Under the pieces are notes generated by a model. That model saw nothing but the letters and a program-made list of their open reading frames with translations, was not told the origin of the DNA and did not search any database. Position numbers and translations under genes: made by a program. From an uncultured Tateyamaria sp. (GTDB lineage Bacteria; Pseudomonadota; Alphaproteobacteria; Rhodobacterales; Rhodobacteraceae), in contig NZ_CANNDS010000002.1 in assembly GCF_947503415.1 (NCBI RefSeq), positions 1-64,000 on the forward strand: DNA of 64,000 nt. The letters are read 5' to 3'. This document shows positions 44,101-54,003 of the stretch, one piece after another (position 1 is the first letter of the stretch; each line of letters starts with the position of its first letter).

Positions 44101-45492
44101 ATGGCCGACACCCGCACCGAATCCGACAGCTTTGGCCCGTTGGAGGTTCCCTCTGACAAGTACTGGGGCGCGCAGACGCAACGCTCGATCATTAACTTCC
44201 CCATCGGGTGGGAAAAGCAACCCATCCCTGTTGTGCGGGCACTGGGTGTGATCAAGAAGGCCTGTGCGATGCAGAACAAGGCGCAGGGTACGCTTGATGC
44301 GCGACTGGCGGACGCCATCATCGAAGCTGCGGGCGAAGTGGTCGACGGCAAGCTGGATGACAATTTTCCCTTGGTCGTTTGGCAGACCGGATCCGGCACG
44401 CAGTCGAACATGAACGCCAACGAGGTGATTGCAAACCGCGCGATTGAGATTCTTGGCGGGGTCATCGGGTCCAAAGATCCGGTGCACCCGAATGATCACT
44501 GTAACATGGGCCAATCCTCGAACGACACGTTCCCCACGGCCATGCACATTTCGACCGCAATGACCGCGCGCGACGTGTTGTTGCCCGGGTTGGAGAAGCT
44601 GCACGCTGCGCTCGAAGCAAAGGTGACGGAGTTCGATGGCATCATCAAAATCGGCCGCACCCACACGCAAGACGCCACGCCGCTGACCTTGAGCCAAGAG
44701 TTTTCGGGCTACAGCCATCAGGTCGCCATGGGCATCCAACGGGTGAAGGATGCGCTGGGTCGCATTTATGAGCTGGCACAGGGCGGGACCGCTGTAGGCA
44801 CCGGGTTGAACACCAAGGTCGGTTGGGCTGAAGCCGTCGCAGGGCACATGGCGGACATCACCAGCCTGCCCTTCATCACTGCCCCAAACAAGTTCGAAGC
44901 GCTCGCAGCACATGACGCAATGGTGGAAATGTCCGGCGCACTGAAAACCGTTGCCGCGTCCCTGTTCAAAATCGCCAACGACATTCGCTTGCTGGGCTCT
45001 GGCCCCCGCTGTGGTCTGGGCGAACTGGTCCTGCCCGAAAACGAGCCCGGATCATCGATCATGCCGGGCAAGGTAAACCCCACACAATGCGAGGCCCTGA
45101 CGCAGGTTTGCGCGCATGTGATGGGTAATGATGCGGCCGTTGGTTTTGCCGGGTCACAAGGGCATTTCGAGCTGAATGTCTACAAACCCATGATGGCGTA
45201 TAACGTGTTGCAATCCATGCAACTTCTGGGTGATGCAAGCGCGGCCTTCACGGATAATCTGGTTGACGGATTGAAAGCGGACGAAGTGCGCATCGACAAG
45301 TTGATGCGTGAGTCCCTGATGCTTGTGACCGCCCTCGCGCCTGAAATCGGCTATGACAACGCGACCAAAGTGGCCAAGACGGCGCACAAGAACGGCACGA
45401 CGTTGATCGAAGAAGCCGTGAAACTGGGCTTTGTGACCGAAGAGCGGTTCAACGAGGTTGTGCGCCCCGAAAACATGATCGGGCCAAAGTGA
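44101..45492 (+). CDS. fumC: Class II fumarate hydratase
   Basis: The 463-residue protein is a class II fumarase with the signature [15 protein letters not shown], the active-site loop segment [20 protein letters not shown]-like (here [19 protein letters not shown]) and the [13 protein letters not shown] block. It interconverts fumarate and malate in the TCA cycle without an iron-sulfur cluster. The start MADTRTESD fits the family. The stop overlaps the next small gene (GTGA). Confidence 0.96.
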   Translation: MADTRTESDSFGPLEVPSDKYWGAQTQRSIINFPIGWEKQPIPVVRALGVIKKACAMQNKAQGTLDARLADAIIEAAGEVVDGKLDDNFPLVVWQTGSGTQSNMNANEVIANRAIEILGGVIGSKDPVHPNDHCNMGQSSNDTFPTAMHISTAMTARDVLLPGLEKLHAALEAKVTEFDGIIKIGRTHTQDATPLTLSQEFSGYSHQVAMGIQRVKDALGRIYELAQGGTAVGTGLNTKVGWAEAVAGHMADITSLPFITAPNKFEALAAHDAMVEMSGALKTVAASLFKIANDIRLLGSGPRCGLGELVLPENEPGSSIMPGKVNPTQCEALTQVCAHVMGNDAAVGFAGSQGHFELNVYKPMMAYNVLQSMQLLGDASAAFTDNLVDGLKADEVRIDKLMRESLMLVTALAPEIGYDNATKVAKTAHKNGTTLIEEAVKLGFVTEERFNEVVRPENMIGPK

Positions 45493-45701
45493 GTACGCCA
45501 ATCAACCTGAATAAGGTCCGCAAGGCCCGCGCGCGCGCTGACAAGAAGGCGCGCGCCGACACCAATACGGTGGTGTTTGGGCTGACCAAGGCGGAAAAGG
45601 ATCACGCAATGCGGGAAAATACCCGGTCTGCGCGAGAACTGGACGGCAAAGCCGCCGAAACGTCTCCGTATGGTGCAAATGGAAACCCTAAAAAGCCATA
45701 A
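45489..45701 (+). CDS. DUF4169 family small basic protein
   Basis: The 70-residue protein is rich in Lys and Arg ([20 protein letters not shown]). It matches the DUF4169 family, which accompanies fumC in Rhodobacterales. It starts with GTG and overlaps the fumC stop by 4 nt, so the genes are translationally coupled. The role is unknown. Confidence 0.8.
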   Translation: MSTPINLNKVRKARARADKKARADTNTVVFGLTKAEKDHAMRENTRSARELDGKAAETSPYGANGNPKKP

Positions 45702-45745
45702 ACCAGCGTCATGTTGCTCGCGTTGAGAAGCACAGGTTCACCAAG

Positions 45746-45904
45746 ATGCAAAACCATAACACAGCCGTACGCGACCAAATTCGCGCCTTGCGCCGTGCTC
45801 GGCGCTACATCCGCGCAAATGAAGGCGCATTGGCCCGTGTACTGAACACGTACGAGCGCATCGCACAGCTTGATCCGTCGCGGCGCTTTTGGGCTGAACG
45901 GTGA
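45746..45904 (+). CDS. Small basic protein between DUF4169 and RHH genes
   Basis: A 52-codon frame starting MQNHNTAVRDQIRALRRARR and ending FWAER shows a helical, Arg-rich composition. Its stop overlaps the GTG of the next gene (GTGA). That overlap and the even spacing in the fumC operon make it a real gene rather than noise. I do not know its family. It is too short to show a domain. Confidence 0.55.
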   Translation: MQNHNTAVRDQIRALRRARRYIRANEGALARVLNTYERIAQLDPSRRFWAER

Positions 45905-46122
45905 GTGCGCGACCGCAAAAGCACTCGCTCACCCTCAAAGGGCACCGTACCAGCGTATCACTTGAACCCGAATTCTGGGATGCCTTCCGCGCGATTGCTG
46001 CGGAAGAGAGCCGTCCAATCAATGCCTTGGCCGCCGAAATTGATGCAGAGCGCGGCGCTGATGTCGGCCTCGCGTCTGCCATACGGGTCTATGTTCTTCG
46101 CAGGTTGATGGACCGGAAGTAG
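45901..46122 (+). CDS. Ribbon-helix-helix domain protein
   Basis: The 73-residue protein fits the RHH_4 family, with SLTLKGHRTSVSLEPEFWDA forming the strand and first helix and a second helix in SAIRVYVLRRL. RHH proteins usually bind DNA as dimers. It uses a GTG start that overlaps the upstream small gene. Its neighbours fumC and DUF4169 hint at local control, but no target is visible. Confidence 0.8.
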   Translation: MSARPQKHSLTLKGHRTSVSLEPEFWDAFRAIAAEESRPINALAAEIDAERGADVGLASAIRVYVLRRLMDRK

Positions 46123-46186
46123 ACATCAGCACGTCTGCCACGCCGTTATCTCACTGCCGCGTACCTGGATTGAGACTGATTGTGTC

Positions 46187-47080
46187 CTAAGCCACCGACG
46201 CGTCATAAATCTGGCGGATGTTGTCGCCCAAGGCCGAACGAAAGCCATCCTCGGACATGTCGCGCTGCAAACCTTCGGTCAAGGCGCGGCTGAAACTCGC
46301 GATCATCTTGTGGTTCTGTGCGAGACGCTCACTTGCGTCCTGGGTCGAATACCCGCCTGACAATGCCACAACACGCTGCACACGCGGATGGTCCGCCAAA
46401 TCGTCGTAGATGCCCGGCTCTTCCGGCAGGGTCAGTTTGAGCATGATGTCCTGCCCATCGCCCAACGCATCTGTGTGCGCCATAAGCGCTTGGGCCAATA
46501 GCGCTTCGGCCTCGGCCTTGCTTTTCGAATGGATGTTCACCTCGGGTTCGATAATCGGCACCATGCCTGCAGCGATAACCTCATGGGCGACATCAAATTG
46601 GTTCGCAACGATCGCCTCGATGCCTTCTGCATTGGCTTCATGCACCACAGAACGTTCCTTGGTCCCGTAGATCCCCATTGCCTTGGCCGCGGCGAGTGTT
46701 TCCGAAAGTCCCGGGATGGGTTTCAAGAGCTGAACGCCCTGCGCTTCGTCTTCCAGACCCTTGTCGATCTTCAAAAACGGGACGACGCCGCGTTTCTTCC
46801 AAAGGAATTCGGGCACAGTCTGCCCGTCGATCTGTTCGTTTAACGTCTTTTCGAACAAGATCGCGCCGATCACCTTGTCGCTGGTGAAATCCGGACTCAG
46901 AATGATCCGTTCGCGCATCTTCTGAATCTCGGCAAACATCTCATCCTCGGAGCCGTAATCGGACGCGTCCACACCGTAGAGCGCCAACGCCTTGGGGGTG
47001 GACCCCCCCGATTGATCCAAGGCGGCAATAAAGCCCTTCCCGCGCTCCATTTGGTCGCGCATTTTTGCAAAATCGGTCAT
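46187..47080 (-). CDS. fda: Class I fructose-bisphosphate aldolase
   Basis: The 297-residue protein is a class I aldolase of the bacterial FbaB-unrelated fda type. The Schiff-base lysine is in VVPFLKIDKGLE. Other family segments are GFIAALDQSGGSTPKAL and MVPIIEPEVNIHS. It cleaves fructose 1,6-bisphosphate to two triose phosphates. The start MTDFAKMRDQ is preferred over one nine codons upstream. It lies alone between convergent and co-directional neighbours. Confidence 0.94.
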   Translation of the reverse strand: MTDFAKMRDQMERGKGFIAALDQSGGSTPKALALYGVDASDYGSEDEMFAEIQKMRERIILSPDFTSDKVIGAILFEKTLNEQIDGQTVPEFLWKKRGVVPFLKIDKGLEDEAQGVQLLKPIPGLSETLAAAKAMGIYGTKERSVVHEANAEGIEAIVANQFDVAHEVIAAGMVPIIEPEVNIHSKSKAEAEALLAQALMAHTDALGDGQDIMLKLTLPEEPGIYDDLADHPRVQRVVALSGGYSTQDASERLAQNHKMIASFSRALTEGLQRDMSEDGFRSALGDNIRQIYDASVA

Positions 47081-47166
47081 AGGCGTGCTCCAAGGTCTTG
47101 GCTTCAATTGTTACAGCCCTAGCGCATTCCACAAGCGCGGTTAATCCCGTTATGTCACTGTTTGCG

Positions 47167-48507
47167 CTACCGTTTGCACAAATTCAGCCATATCCCATCC
47201 TTGGCCCGGACAGTCAGGTGGGCAACAGGGACAGGAACGCGGTTCTCGATGGGTGACACCGTGACATCGCGCAGGAGTCGCGCCAGCAGAAGCGGTCCCT
47301 CAACCATTGCAAACCCGGCACCCGTACACACGCGCGCACCCGCAGAAAACGGTATATACGCGTCGCGGCCACAAGACTTGCCATTCTCTGTCTGCCACCG
47401 CCCCGGATCAAATTCATCGGGGCGCTCCCACAGCCGTTCATGGCGATGCAGATGCCATGGGCTCAGAACAAGTTGGCTGCCCTGTTTGATGTCACGGTCG
47501 CGGAATTTCTCGGGGCACGATGCCTCGCGCACCATCATGGGAACTGGCGGATACAGACGAAGAGTCTCGCGAAATACATCGCGCGTCACCGGCAGCTTCG
47601 ACATCACGGCAAAATCACAACTCTGCAGCGCCTGCGCCTCGACGGCCACCTTGTCCTGCCAGTCAGGATACAGTGCCAATAGATACAGCGCCCAAGCCAG
47701 GGCTGATGCGCTGGTCTCGTGACCGGCCAAGAAGAAGATGGCGACCTGATCAACCATTTCATCGGCGCTGAACGTCTGGCCAGTTTCCGGATCCGGGGTG
47801 GTCATGATCTTGGTGGCCAGATCATCTGGGGCAGTACCCTGTTCGATCTCTTCGGCTCGACGGTCGACCAGTTGTGAAATCAGCGCTCGGATACGAGCCG
47901 CACTTGCGCGCGTATCCTTGCGAAACAGGCGCGGCATCCAGCGCGGCAGTGGCACGAACGCGGCAATGTTCAAAATGGGCTGGCTGCGTTGGTAGGCGCG
48001 GAATTCATGGAATACGGCACTGGCCAATGCGTCTTCGATCGGAATGGAAAACAAGGTGCGAAAGATGACGTCCGCAGCCGCATGGCTTGTCTGTTCCTCG
48101 ATTTCGACGACGCCCATCGGAAGCCGTTGCGCAGCTGCTTCGGAGGCTTGCCACATAGCCGGAAACGTTTGGCGAAGACGGCCGCCTTCGAACGCGGGAT
48201 CGATTATCCGCCGCTGCCGCTTCCACGTATCGCCGTTCGTCAAAAAGACCGAGTTACCCAGAAGTGGGCGCAATCCCTCGCTGACCCGATCGGACTTCGG
48301 AAAGTCATTGGGACGGTCCTTGAGTACGGTTTTCACAAGCTCGGGCTGGTTCATAAGGTAGCTGCGAAAAAACGGGGTCCGGAACTCTGCCATCCATGCG
48401 CGGTAGAGGCGTGCGGGTTGTGCCGACAGGATGTCCTGACGAAAAAGCTGCATGTAACGCCAGAGCGATACGCGATCCGGTCGGCTGGGAGGCTTTGGAG
48501 GGATCAT
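47167..48507 (-). CDS. Cytochrome P450
   Basis: The 446-residue P450 has the I-helix AGHETSASALAW, the ExxR in FRETLRLYPPVP, and the heme-Cys loop FSAGARVCTGAGFA. A membrane anchor is absent, so it is soluble and needs a ferredoxin or similar partner, none of which is encoded nearby. Its ATG overlaps the stop of the upstream alpha/beta hydrolase gene by 4 nt (ATGA), so the pair works together. The substrate is unknown. Confidence 0.93.
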   Translation of the reverse strand: MIPPKPPSRPDRVSLWRYMQLFRQDILSAQPARLYRAWMAEFRTPFFRSYLMNQPELVKTVLKDRPNDFPKSDRVSEGLRPLLGNSVFLTNGDTWKRQRRIIDPAFEGGRLRQTFPAMWQASEAAAQRLPMGVVEIEEQTSHAAADVIFRTLFSIPIEDALASAVFHEFRAYQRSQPILNIAAFVPLPRWMPRLFRKDTRASAARIRALISQLVDRRAEEIEQGTAPDDLATKIMTTPDPETGQTFSADEMVDQVAIFFLAGHETSASALAWALYLLALYPDWQDKVAVEAQALQSCDFAVMSKLPVTRDVFRETLRLYPPVPMMVREASCPEKFRDRDIKQGSQLVLSPWHLHRHERLWERPDEFDPGRWQTENGKSCGRDAYIPFSAGARVCTGAGFAMVEGPLLLARLLRDVTVSPIENRVPVPVAHLTVRAKDGIWLNLCKR

Positions 48508-49727
48508 GCAGCGACGGAGGTATATTTGGATGCCGGCACATCAATCAGTGACTTTGATGGCGGACGATCCGCATAGCGGTCAGCCAACGTCACTGGGCCC
48601 GCCGTGATCTGGAAATAGTCGTAATCCTTGGGACGGTCGAACGCACACAGATATTGGAAATGCAGTCGGAAAAAGCGCCAGCGCAGTTCTTGCCACCGCT
48701 CAGGGCTCAGGGTTTGCGTGAAGGCTGCCGAGAATACCAGCGGCCAGCGCTTGTCGTCCGGCGCCACACCAGACACGGACACCGGATCACACAGTGCAAA
48801 CGCACACCCGTCACCGGGTGCCGTCACATCGACCCAAGTCAGTTCGTCCCGCGCCGACAGGAATTGCAGATCTGCTCGCAATCGATAGGCATCTGGCAAG
48901 AAAGACACCATGGGCACCACCTGCCCCAGTGACAGAAACCCAAGTGCTGGCCCATTTGCAGGCACACGACCCGCGCGTATCAGATCAGACAGTATGGACA
49001 CTGCCAGATGCGCGCCGGACGAATGGCCGACAACCAGCACCTCGTCCACATCATCGGTCAGCGCAGCTGCAATACTGGATTGGAATGTCTGCATCCGCTC
49101 TTCGAGCGCAGGCGGGTGCGCACCTTTGGATGCTGCCGAATATGCGTAATCATGCATCAGATAATAGGCGAAAAACTTGCCGTCCTTGGCTTTGAACCAA
49201 CGTAGGACGACCGCAAAGGCAACTGCGCCCAAGGCAATCCCTGCCCAGGCGCCGAGGGCACCCGATACCGCCCCTCCGACGCGCCAGCACAGATACCACA
49301 AAAGCATTGCGACACAGGCCTGCCCCAACAGCATCCCGACCGGATAAAGGGCTGCGATCACCGGGCCTTTGCGCAGCCGCATCAGACGGCGCAATGCGCC
49401 GGACGCGATGTAGATCCACGCGGTGCGTGCCAGTTGCAGATAGGTACCGGGGATTGACGCCTCCATACTGTCGCGCACGATGTCGGACCATACCAGGACT
49501 TCCACGTCGGCGTGGACGTTGGCGCCATCAATCGTGGCCTCCACTTGCCAGCCATAGTGCTGCGATGCCTGTGCAGGCTTCAGCGTCAGATCATACCCGG
49601 TAATGGCGGCCTGCACGGCCCCTTCCTTGCGATACAGCTCACGATATCTGCGCGGGTGAATCGGATCGTAGCCGGGGATGTAGAACACCCGGCGACGCGC
49701 TACGGTTTTTTGATGCGAACTGCTCAT
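48504..49727 (-). CDS. Membrane-associated alpha/beta hydrolase
   Basis: The 407-residue protein has an N-terminal strand (RRRVFYIPGYDPIHPRRYRE) of the alpha/beta fold, then two membrane helices around residues 130-190. It has a lipase-type nucleophile motif VVGHSSGAHLAVS. It probably works on a hydrophobic ester or lipid at the inner membrane. Its stop overlaps the P450 start by 4 nt. I know no characterised P450/hydrolase pair of this build. The start at MSSSHQKT avoids a 13-codon extension without similarity. Confidence 0.78.
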   Translation of the reverse strand: MSSSHQKTVARRRVFYIPGYDPIHPRRYRELYRKEGAVQAAITGYDLTLKPAQASQHYGWQVEATIDGANVHADVEVLVWSDIVRDSMEASIPGTYLQLARTAWIYIASGALRRLMRLRKGPVIAALYPVGMLLGQACVAMLLWYLCWRVGGAVSGALGAWAGIALGAVAFAVVLRWFKAKDGKFFAYYLMHDYAYSAASKGAHPPALEERMQTFQSSIAAALTDDVDEVLVVGHSSGAHLAVSILSDLIRAGRVPANGPALGFLSLGQVVPMVSFLPDAYRLRADLQFLSARDELTWVDVTAPGDGCAFALCDPVSVSGVAPDDKRWPLVFSAAFTQTLSPERWQELRWRFFRLHFQYLCAFDRPKDYDYFQITAGPVTLADRYADRPPSKSLIDVPASKYTSVAA

Positions 49728-49834
49728 GTCTTGCACCTTTTGGTGCAGTCTAGCGCTGTTGTGCAACCAAAGTAAGGCCGAGGGGGATAATGCGTGTTGT
49801 TAGGTTCTTGGTCGAAAAACTGAACTGAGGCCTT

Positions 49835-50587
49835 TTATCCCAAAGTCGCCAGAGCGGGGAACTGCTCCAACAGCCAGAACGAGAACCGCGTAAACAGTCC
49901 GAACAGCATGGCTGCGCCGACAAGCAACAAAAGTGCGCCCATCACCTTTTCGATCAGCGCCATATGCCGCTTGATCCGGTTCATGAAACCCATGGCCCGG
50001 CTCATGAACATCGCAGCCAGCAGGAATGGGATGCCAAGGCCCGCCGCATAGATCCCAAGCAAGAAGGTGCCGCGTGTCACCGACGCCTCGGACGCGGCCA
50101 AGGTCAGGATCGCGCCCAATTGTGGACCGATGCACGGTGTCCAACCAAAGGCGAAGGCCAGGCCAAGCACATAAGCTCCAAAGGACGATCCACCGTGATC
50201 GCCTGCATCCATCCGCGCTTCGCGATCCAGAAACGGAATACGAAAGACGCCTAGAAAGTGCAGGCCGAACACCATGATGACGGCACCGGATATCTGCGCG
50301 AAAAGAATCTGGTTCTGTAAAAAGAATGCGCCAAAGGCGGAGGCTGCGAAGCCCAGAATGATAAAAACCGTCGACAGCCCCAGCACAAAGAACAGTGCTG
50401 TCACCGTCGCACGGTTGCGGCCGGACCGGCCGTCAGACATCTCGTTCACTGTCATGCCGGACATATAAGCCAGGTACGGTGGCACGATGGGCAGAACGCA
50501 GGGGCTGAGAAAGCTGATGATGCCCGCAAGCAGTGCCACGCTCATGGCCGGAATCAGGCTCGCGTCGATGATATCTATTCCAAACAT
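49835..50587 (-). CDS. ccdA: Cytochrome c biogenesis protein CcdA
   Basis: The 250-residue membrane protein has about six helices and the two CcdA cysteine sites, ISFLSPCVLPIVPPY near the N-terminus and FGWTPCIGPQLG in the middle. It carries electrons from cytoplasmic thioredoxin to periplasmic thiol proteins for heme attachment. The ATG at 50587 has an AGGTGAAG site; a GTG three codons upstream is possible. It is divergent from the TusA-like gene. Confidence 0.92.
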   Translation of the reverse strand: MFGIDIIDASLIPAMSVALLAGIISFLSPCVLPIVPPYLAYMSGMTVNEMSDGRSGRNRATVTALFFVLGLSTVFIILGFAASAFGAFFLQNQILFAQISGAVIMVFGLHFLGVFRIPFLDREARMDAGDHGGSSFGAYVLGLAFAFGWTPCIGPQLGAILTLAASEASVTRGTFLLGIYAAGLGIPFLLAAMFMSRAMGFMNRIKRHMALIEKVMGALLLLVGAAMLFGLFTRFSFWLLEQFPALATLG

Positions 50588-50679
50588 TCTCTTCACCTAA
50601 CTGCCCTTGGCGCTGCCGTCACGCGTCGTGCGGTCACATGTCTGTGGACAGGGTGTAACATCGCCCCTATTTGGCGGGC

Positions 50680-50907
50680 ATGGATGATCCAAATACCCTT
50701 GATGCTGTCGGGCTGCTTTGCCCCCTGCCCGTGCTGAAGGCACGCAAGCGATTGATAGCTCTTGCGCCGGGCGATACGTTGACCATTTTGGCTGATGATC
50801 CGGCCGCTGTCGTCGATGTGCCCCATTTCTGTGTCGAAGCGGGACATACACTGATCTCAGCAGACACTGACAGCACAGTGCATCGCTACACCATCCGCAA
50901 AGGTTAA
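50680..50907 (+). CDS. TusA-like sulfur carrier protein
   Basis: The 75-residue protein fits the TusA/SirA fold, with the conserved Cys-Pro in GLLCPLPVLKARK and a second Cys in VPHFCVEAGH. TusA relays persulfide sulfur, for example to tRNA thiolation or molybdenum cofactor enzymes. The ATG start is preferred over a TTG nine bases upstream. A strong hairpin follows the stop. Confidence 0.87.
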   Translation: MDDPNTLDAVGLLCPLPVLKARKRLIALAPGDTLTILADDPAAVVDVPHFCVEAGHTLISADTDSTVHRYTIRKG

Positions 50908-50931
50908 GGGGCGCTCCCTTCGGAACGCCCC
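50908..50931. terminator. Terminator shared by tusA-like gene and rne
   Basis: The stem GGGGCGCTCC with GGAACGCCCC (one mismatch) closes a CTTC loop. On the plus strand it ends in CTTTTTGTT. It lies between convergent genes and probably serves both. Confidence 0.82.
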
Positions 50932-50938
50932 CTTTTTG

Positions 50939-53617
50939 TTACTTACCCAGCGACCACCAGCCGCGTTTTTTCGGCTTGGGCGGCTCATCCGATGCGGGCA
51001 CCTCGGCTACCTCGGCCACTGGTTCCGGCGTTTTCACTGCTTCAACCGGCGCCGGTTCAGAGGCGGGCTCCGCCGCTGCGGGCACAGTTGCATCCTCTGC
51101 CTTGGCTGCCTTGGAAGCACTCGTACTACGCGACCGTGTCGTGGTCTTTTTCGGAGCAGGCTTGGCCGTCTCAGCTGGCGCCTCGACCGTTTCGGCAGCC
51201 GTCGCCGTTTCGGCCGCCTTGGCTTCGGCGGCCTTTGCAGTTGCAGTTTTCGAACGCGTAGACCGCGTGCGCGTCGGCGTTTTCTTCGGCTTCTCTTCGA
51301 CCACTTCGGGCTTGGCATCGACAGTTTCAATTTCTACCGGGGCGTCCTTTACCTCGGGAGCGGCATCCGGTTGAGCGACGGTTTCCGCCGTATCGTCAGA
51401 TGTCGAAGCGGTGTCGCCGTCGTCCTGATCCGTGCTTTCGGTCTCGGTCGTGGTCGATTTGCTGCGGCTCCGGCTGCGACGCCGCCGACGACGACGCTTG
51501 GGTTTGGGTTCGCCATCTTCCGTTGTGGTGGCCTCGGGTGCCTCTTCGACAACCTCGTCCTCTTCGTCCACCTGATCCATGATCGAGGTATCAACAGACA
51601 CCACAGGCGACTCCGCAGCTTTTACCACGCGGGTCGCTGTCTTGAACTTCTCAAGCGCAAAGTCAGGGCTGACCAGATGTGGCTCGCCCTCAATCCGAAC
51701 GGACAGGCCGTAACGGGCTTCGATCTGCGCGATGTGCTCGCGCTTTTGGTTCATCAGGAAGTTGGCGATGCCAACGGGGCATTTGACCAAGACTTCGCGC
51801 GAGCGACGGCGGGTGCCCTCTTCCTCGATCTGACGCAGGATGGACAGGGCCAGATTGTCGTCCGACCGGATCAGACCGGTGCCATGACACGCCTGACATG
51901 GCTGTGTCGTGGCCTCGATCATGCCGGGGCGCAAACGTTGGCGTGACATTTCCATCAGGCCAAAGCCAGAGATGCGGCCCACTTGAATGCGGGCGCGGTC
52001 GGTCTTGAGCCGATCCTTCATCCGCTTTTCAACGGCCGAGTTATTCTTGCGCTCGTCCATATCTATGAAGTCGATGACAATCAGACCGGCAAGGTCGCGC
52101 AGTCGCAACTGGCGGGCCACCTCGTCGGCTGCTTCAAGGTTCGTCTTCAACGCGGTGTCTTCGATCGAGCCTTCCTTTGTCGACCGGCCAGAGTTCACGT
52201 CGATGGCCACAAGCGCCTCGGTGATTCCGATGACGATGTAGCCACCCGACTTCAACTGAACGGTCGGGTTGAACATACCACCCAGGTACGTCTCGACCTG
52301 ATAGCGCGCGAAAAGCGGCAGGCTTTCGGCGTACATCTTCACGTTCTTGGCATGGGACGGCATGATCATCTTCATGAAGTCCTTGGCGATGCGGTAGCCG
52401 CGCTCGCCTTCGACAAACACCTCGTCAATCTCACGATTATAAAGATCGCGGATCGACCGTTTGATCAGGTCGCCCTCTTCATAAATCTTGGCAGGCGCGA
52501 TGGATTTCAACGTCAACTCGCGGATCTGTTCCCACAAGCGTTGCAGATATTCATAGTCGCGCTTGATCTCGGCCTTTGTCCGCTTGGCGCCTGCGGTGCG
52601 CACGATAAGACCAGCACCTTGCGGCACTTCAATCTCGTTGGCGATTTCCTTGAGCTTCTTGCGGTCGGCAGCATTGGTGATCTTGCGGGAAATACCGCCA
52701 CCACGGGCTGTGTTGGGCATCAGGACGCAATAGCGGCCGGCCAACGACAGATAAGTGGTCAGAGCAGCACCCTTGTTGCCCCGCTCTTCCTTGACGACCT
52801 GCACCAGCAGAATCTGACGGACCTTGATGACTTCCTGGATCTTGTAGCGGCGTGGACGCGGTTTGCGCGGCGGACGGATGTCATCGCTATCGTCTTCATC
52901 TGCAACGGATTCAATGCTGTCATCTTTCGATGTCGCATCGGATGCCTTGGCAGTTGTGTCGTCGTCCGAAGACTCGTCCTCGGCAGAGGCAGCATCAGCT
53001 TCGGCATCAGATGCCGGTGCGTCGACTGGTGTCTTCGTATCTTCAGCCGCGTCTGTTGCAGTCTCAGTTTCAACCGGTTCTTCACCGGCTTCCGGTGTCT
53101 CCACGGGCGTGTCTTTGACCGTTTCCATGGGCGAAGCCGCTTCGTCCTCGGGTACATTCACGTCGCCTTCGGCATCGGTATCAAGATCTATGGTTTCCAT
53201 TCCACCAATCTCGGTCGTCACCTTTGCGTCGGTATCGGCGGCCTTGGACGCTTTTGACCGCGAGCGCGAGCGGCTGCGGGACGATTTCGGTTTATCATCT
53301 TCATCGTCGCGCGCCTTCATCGCCTCAGCATAGGCACGCTCTTCCTCCATCAACGCCTCACGGTCGGCGACGGGGATCTGGTAGTAGTCCGGGTGGATTT
53401 CCGAGAACGCAAGGAAGCCATGGCGGTTGCCGCCATAGTCCACAAACGCCGCCTGAAGCGACGGTTCGACCCGTGTTACTTTTGCGAGATAGATGTTGCC
53501 AGCAAGCTGGCGTTTGTTTTCAGATTCAAAGTCGAACTCCTCGACCTTGTTTCCGTCCACCACCACAACGCGGGTTTCTTCCGCGTGGGTGGCATCGATA
53601 AGCATTTTCTTTGCCAT
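50939..53617 (-). CDS. rne: Ribonuclease E
   Basis: The 892-residue protein is full-length RNase E. An S1 RNA-binding domain (from about residue 38) is split by an acidic/basic insert near residues 100-250 rich in Asp, Glu and RSRSRSRS. The catalytic DNase I-like part has LVAIDVNSGRSTKE and VIDFIDMDER, and the Zn-link reads CQACHGTGL. The C-terminal third is a low-complexity Lys/Arg/Glu/Ala tail, expected to scaffold the degradosome. It starts the decay of most mRNAs. The long insert is common in alphaproteobacteria. Confidence 0.96.
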   Translation of the reverse strand: MAKKMLIDATHAEETRVVVVDGNKVEEFDFESENKRQLAGNIYLAKVTRVEPSLQAAFVDYGGNRHGFLAFSEIHPDYYQIPVADREALMEEERAYAEAMKARDDEDDKPKSSRSRSRSRSKASKAADTDAKVTTEIGGMETIDLDTDAEGDVNVPEDEAASPMETVKDTPVETPEAGEEPVETETATDAAEDTKTPVDAPASDAEADAASAEDESSDDDTTAKASDATSKDDSIESVADEDDSDDIRPPRKPRPRRYKIQEVIKVRQILLVQVVKEERGNKGAALTTYLSLAGRYCVLMPNTARGGGISRKITNAADRKKLKEIANEIEVPQGAGLIVRTAGAKRTKAEIKRDYEYLQRLWEQIRELTLKSIAPAKIYEEGDLIKRSIRDLYNREIDEVFVEGERGYRIAKDFMKMIMPSHAKNVKMYAESLPLFARYQVETYLGGMFNPTVQLKSGGYIVIGITEALVAIDVNSGRSTKEGSIEDTALKTNLEAADEVARQLRLRDLAGLIVIDFIDMDERKNNSAVEKRMKDRLKTDRARIQVGRISGFGLMEMSRQRLRPGMIEATTQPCQACHGTGLIRSDDNLALSILRQIEEEGTRRRSREVLVKCPVGIANFLMNQKREHIAQIEARYGLSVRIEGEPHLVSPDFALEKFKTATRVVKAAESPVVSVDTSIMDQVDEEDEVVEEAPEATTTEDGEPKPKRRRRRRRSRSRSKSTTTETESTDQDDGDTASTSDDTAETVAQPDAAPEVKDAPVEIETVDAKPEVVEEKPKKTPTRTRSTRSKTATAKAAEAKAAETATAAETVEAPAETAKPAPKKTTTRSRSTSASKAAKAEDATVPAAAEPASEPAPVEAVKTPEPVAEVAEVPASDEPPKPKKRGWWSLGK

Positions 53618-54003
53618 GAAAGTCCATTGCGCAATCGCACGAGCCCCGCACCTGGCGGTGCAAGGCTGCGTGGATTGAGTCTTGTCTGAGCGATTTTAGA
53701 CGTGCGGCAGGCCTGACCCTGAGGGCCTTCTGCTGGAACCTGTATTGTCCTCGCGCGCGTCATCGCGGTTCTTCTCCGATACGCGCGCTGCATGCGGCGT
53801 ATCCGTTCATAAGCTGCGCCAAACCTCGGTCCGCGTCAGCAACTCGTGGCCATCTCTGGCCCAATCGGTCTGTTGAAAGCGGCAGGTTGCCCTGCCCGTC
53901 CTGTCCAACAGCGAAACTCAACCGGGGCGACGCTGCTCCGCATCGCATTCCCGTTTCTTTAGATAAGAGGAACCGGGTGCAAATGACAATGGGCAATCGC
54001 TCG
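53618..54003. other. Upstream region of rne
   Basis: No gene is recognised in these 386 bases. In other bacteria the rne leader folds into a hairpin that lets RNase E control its own mRNA. A comparable leader could lie here, but I could not identify its structure. Confidence 0.35.
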
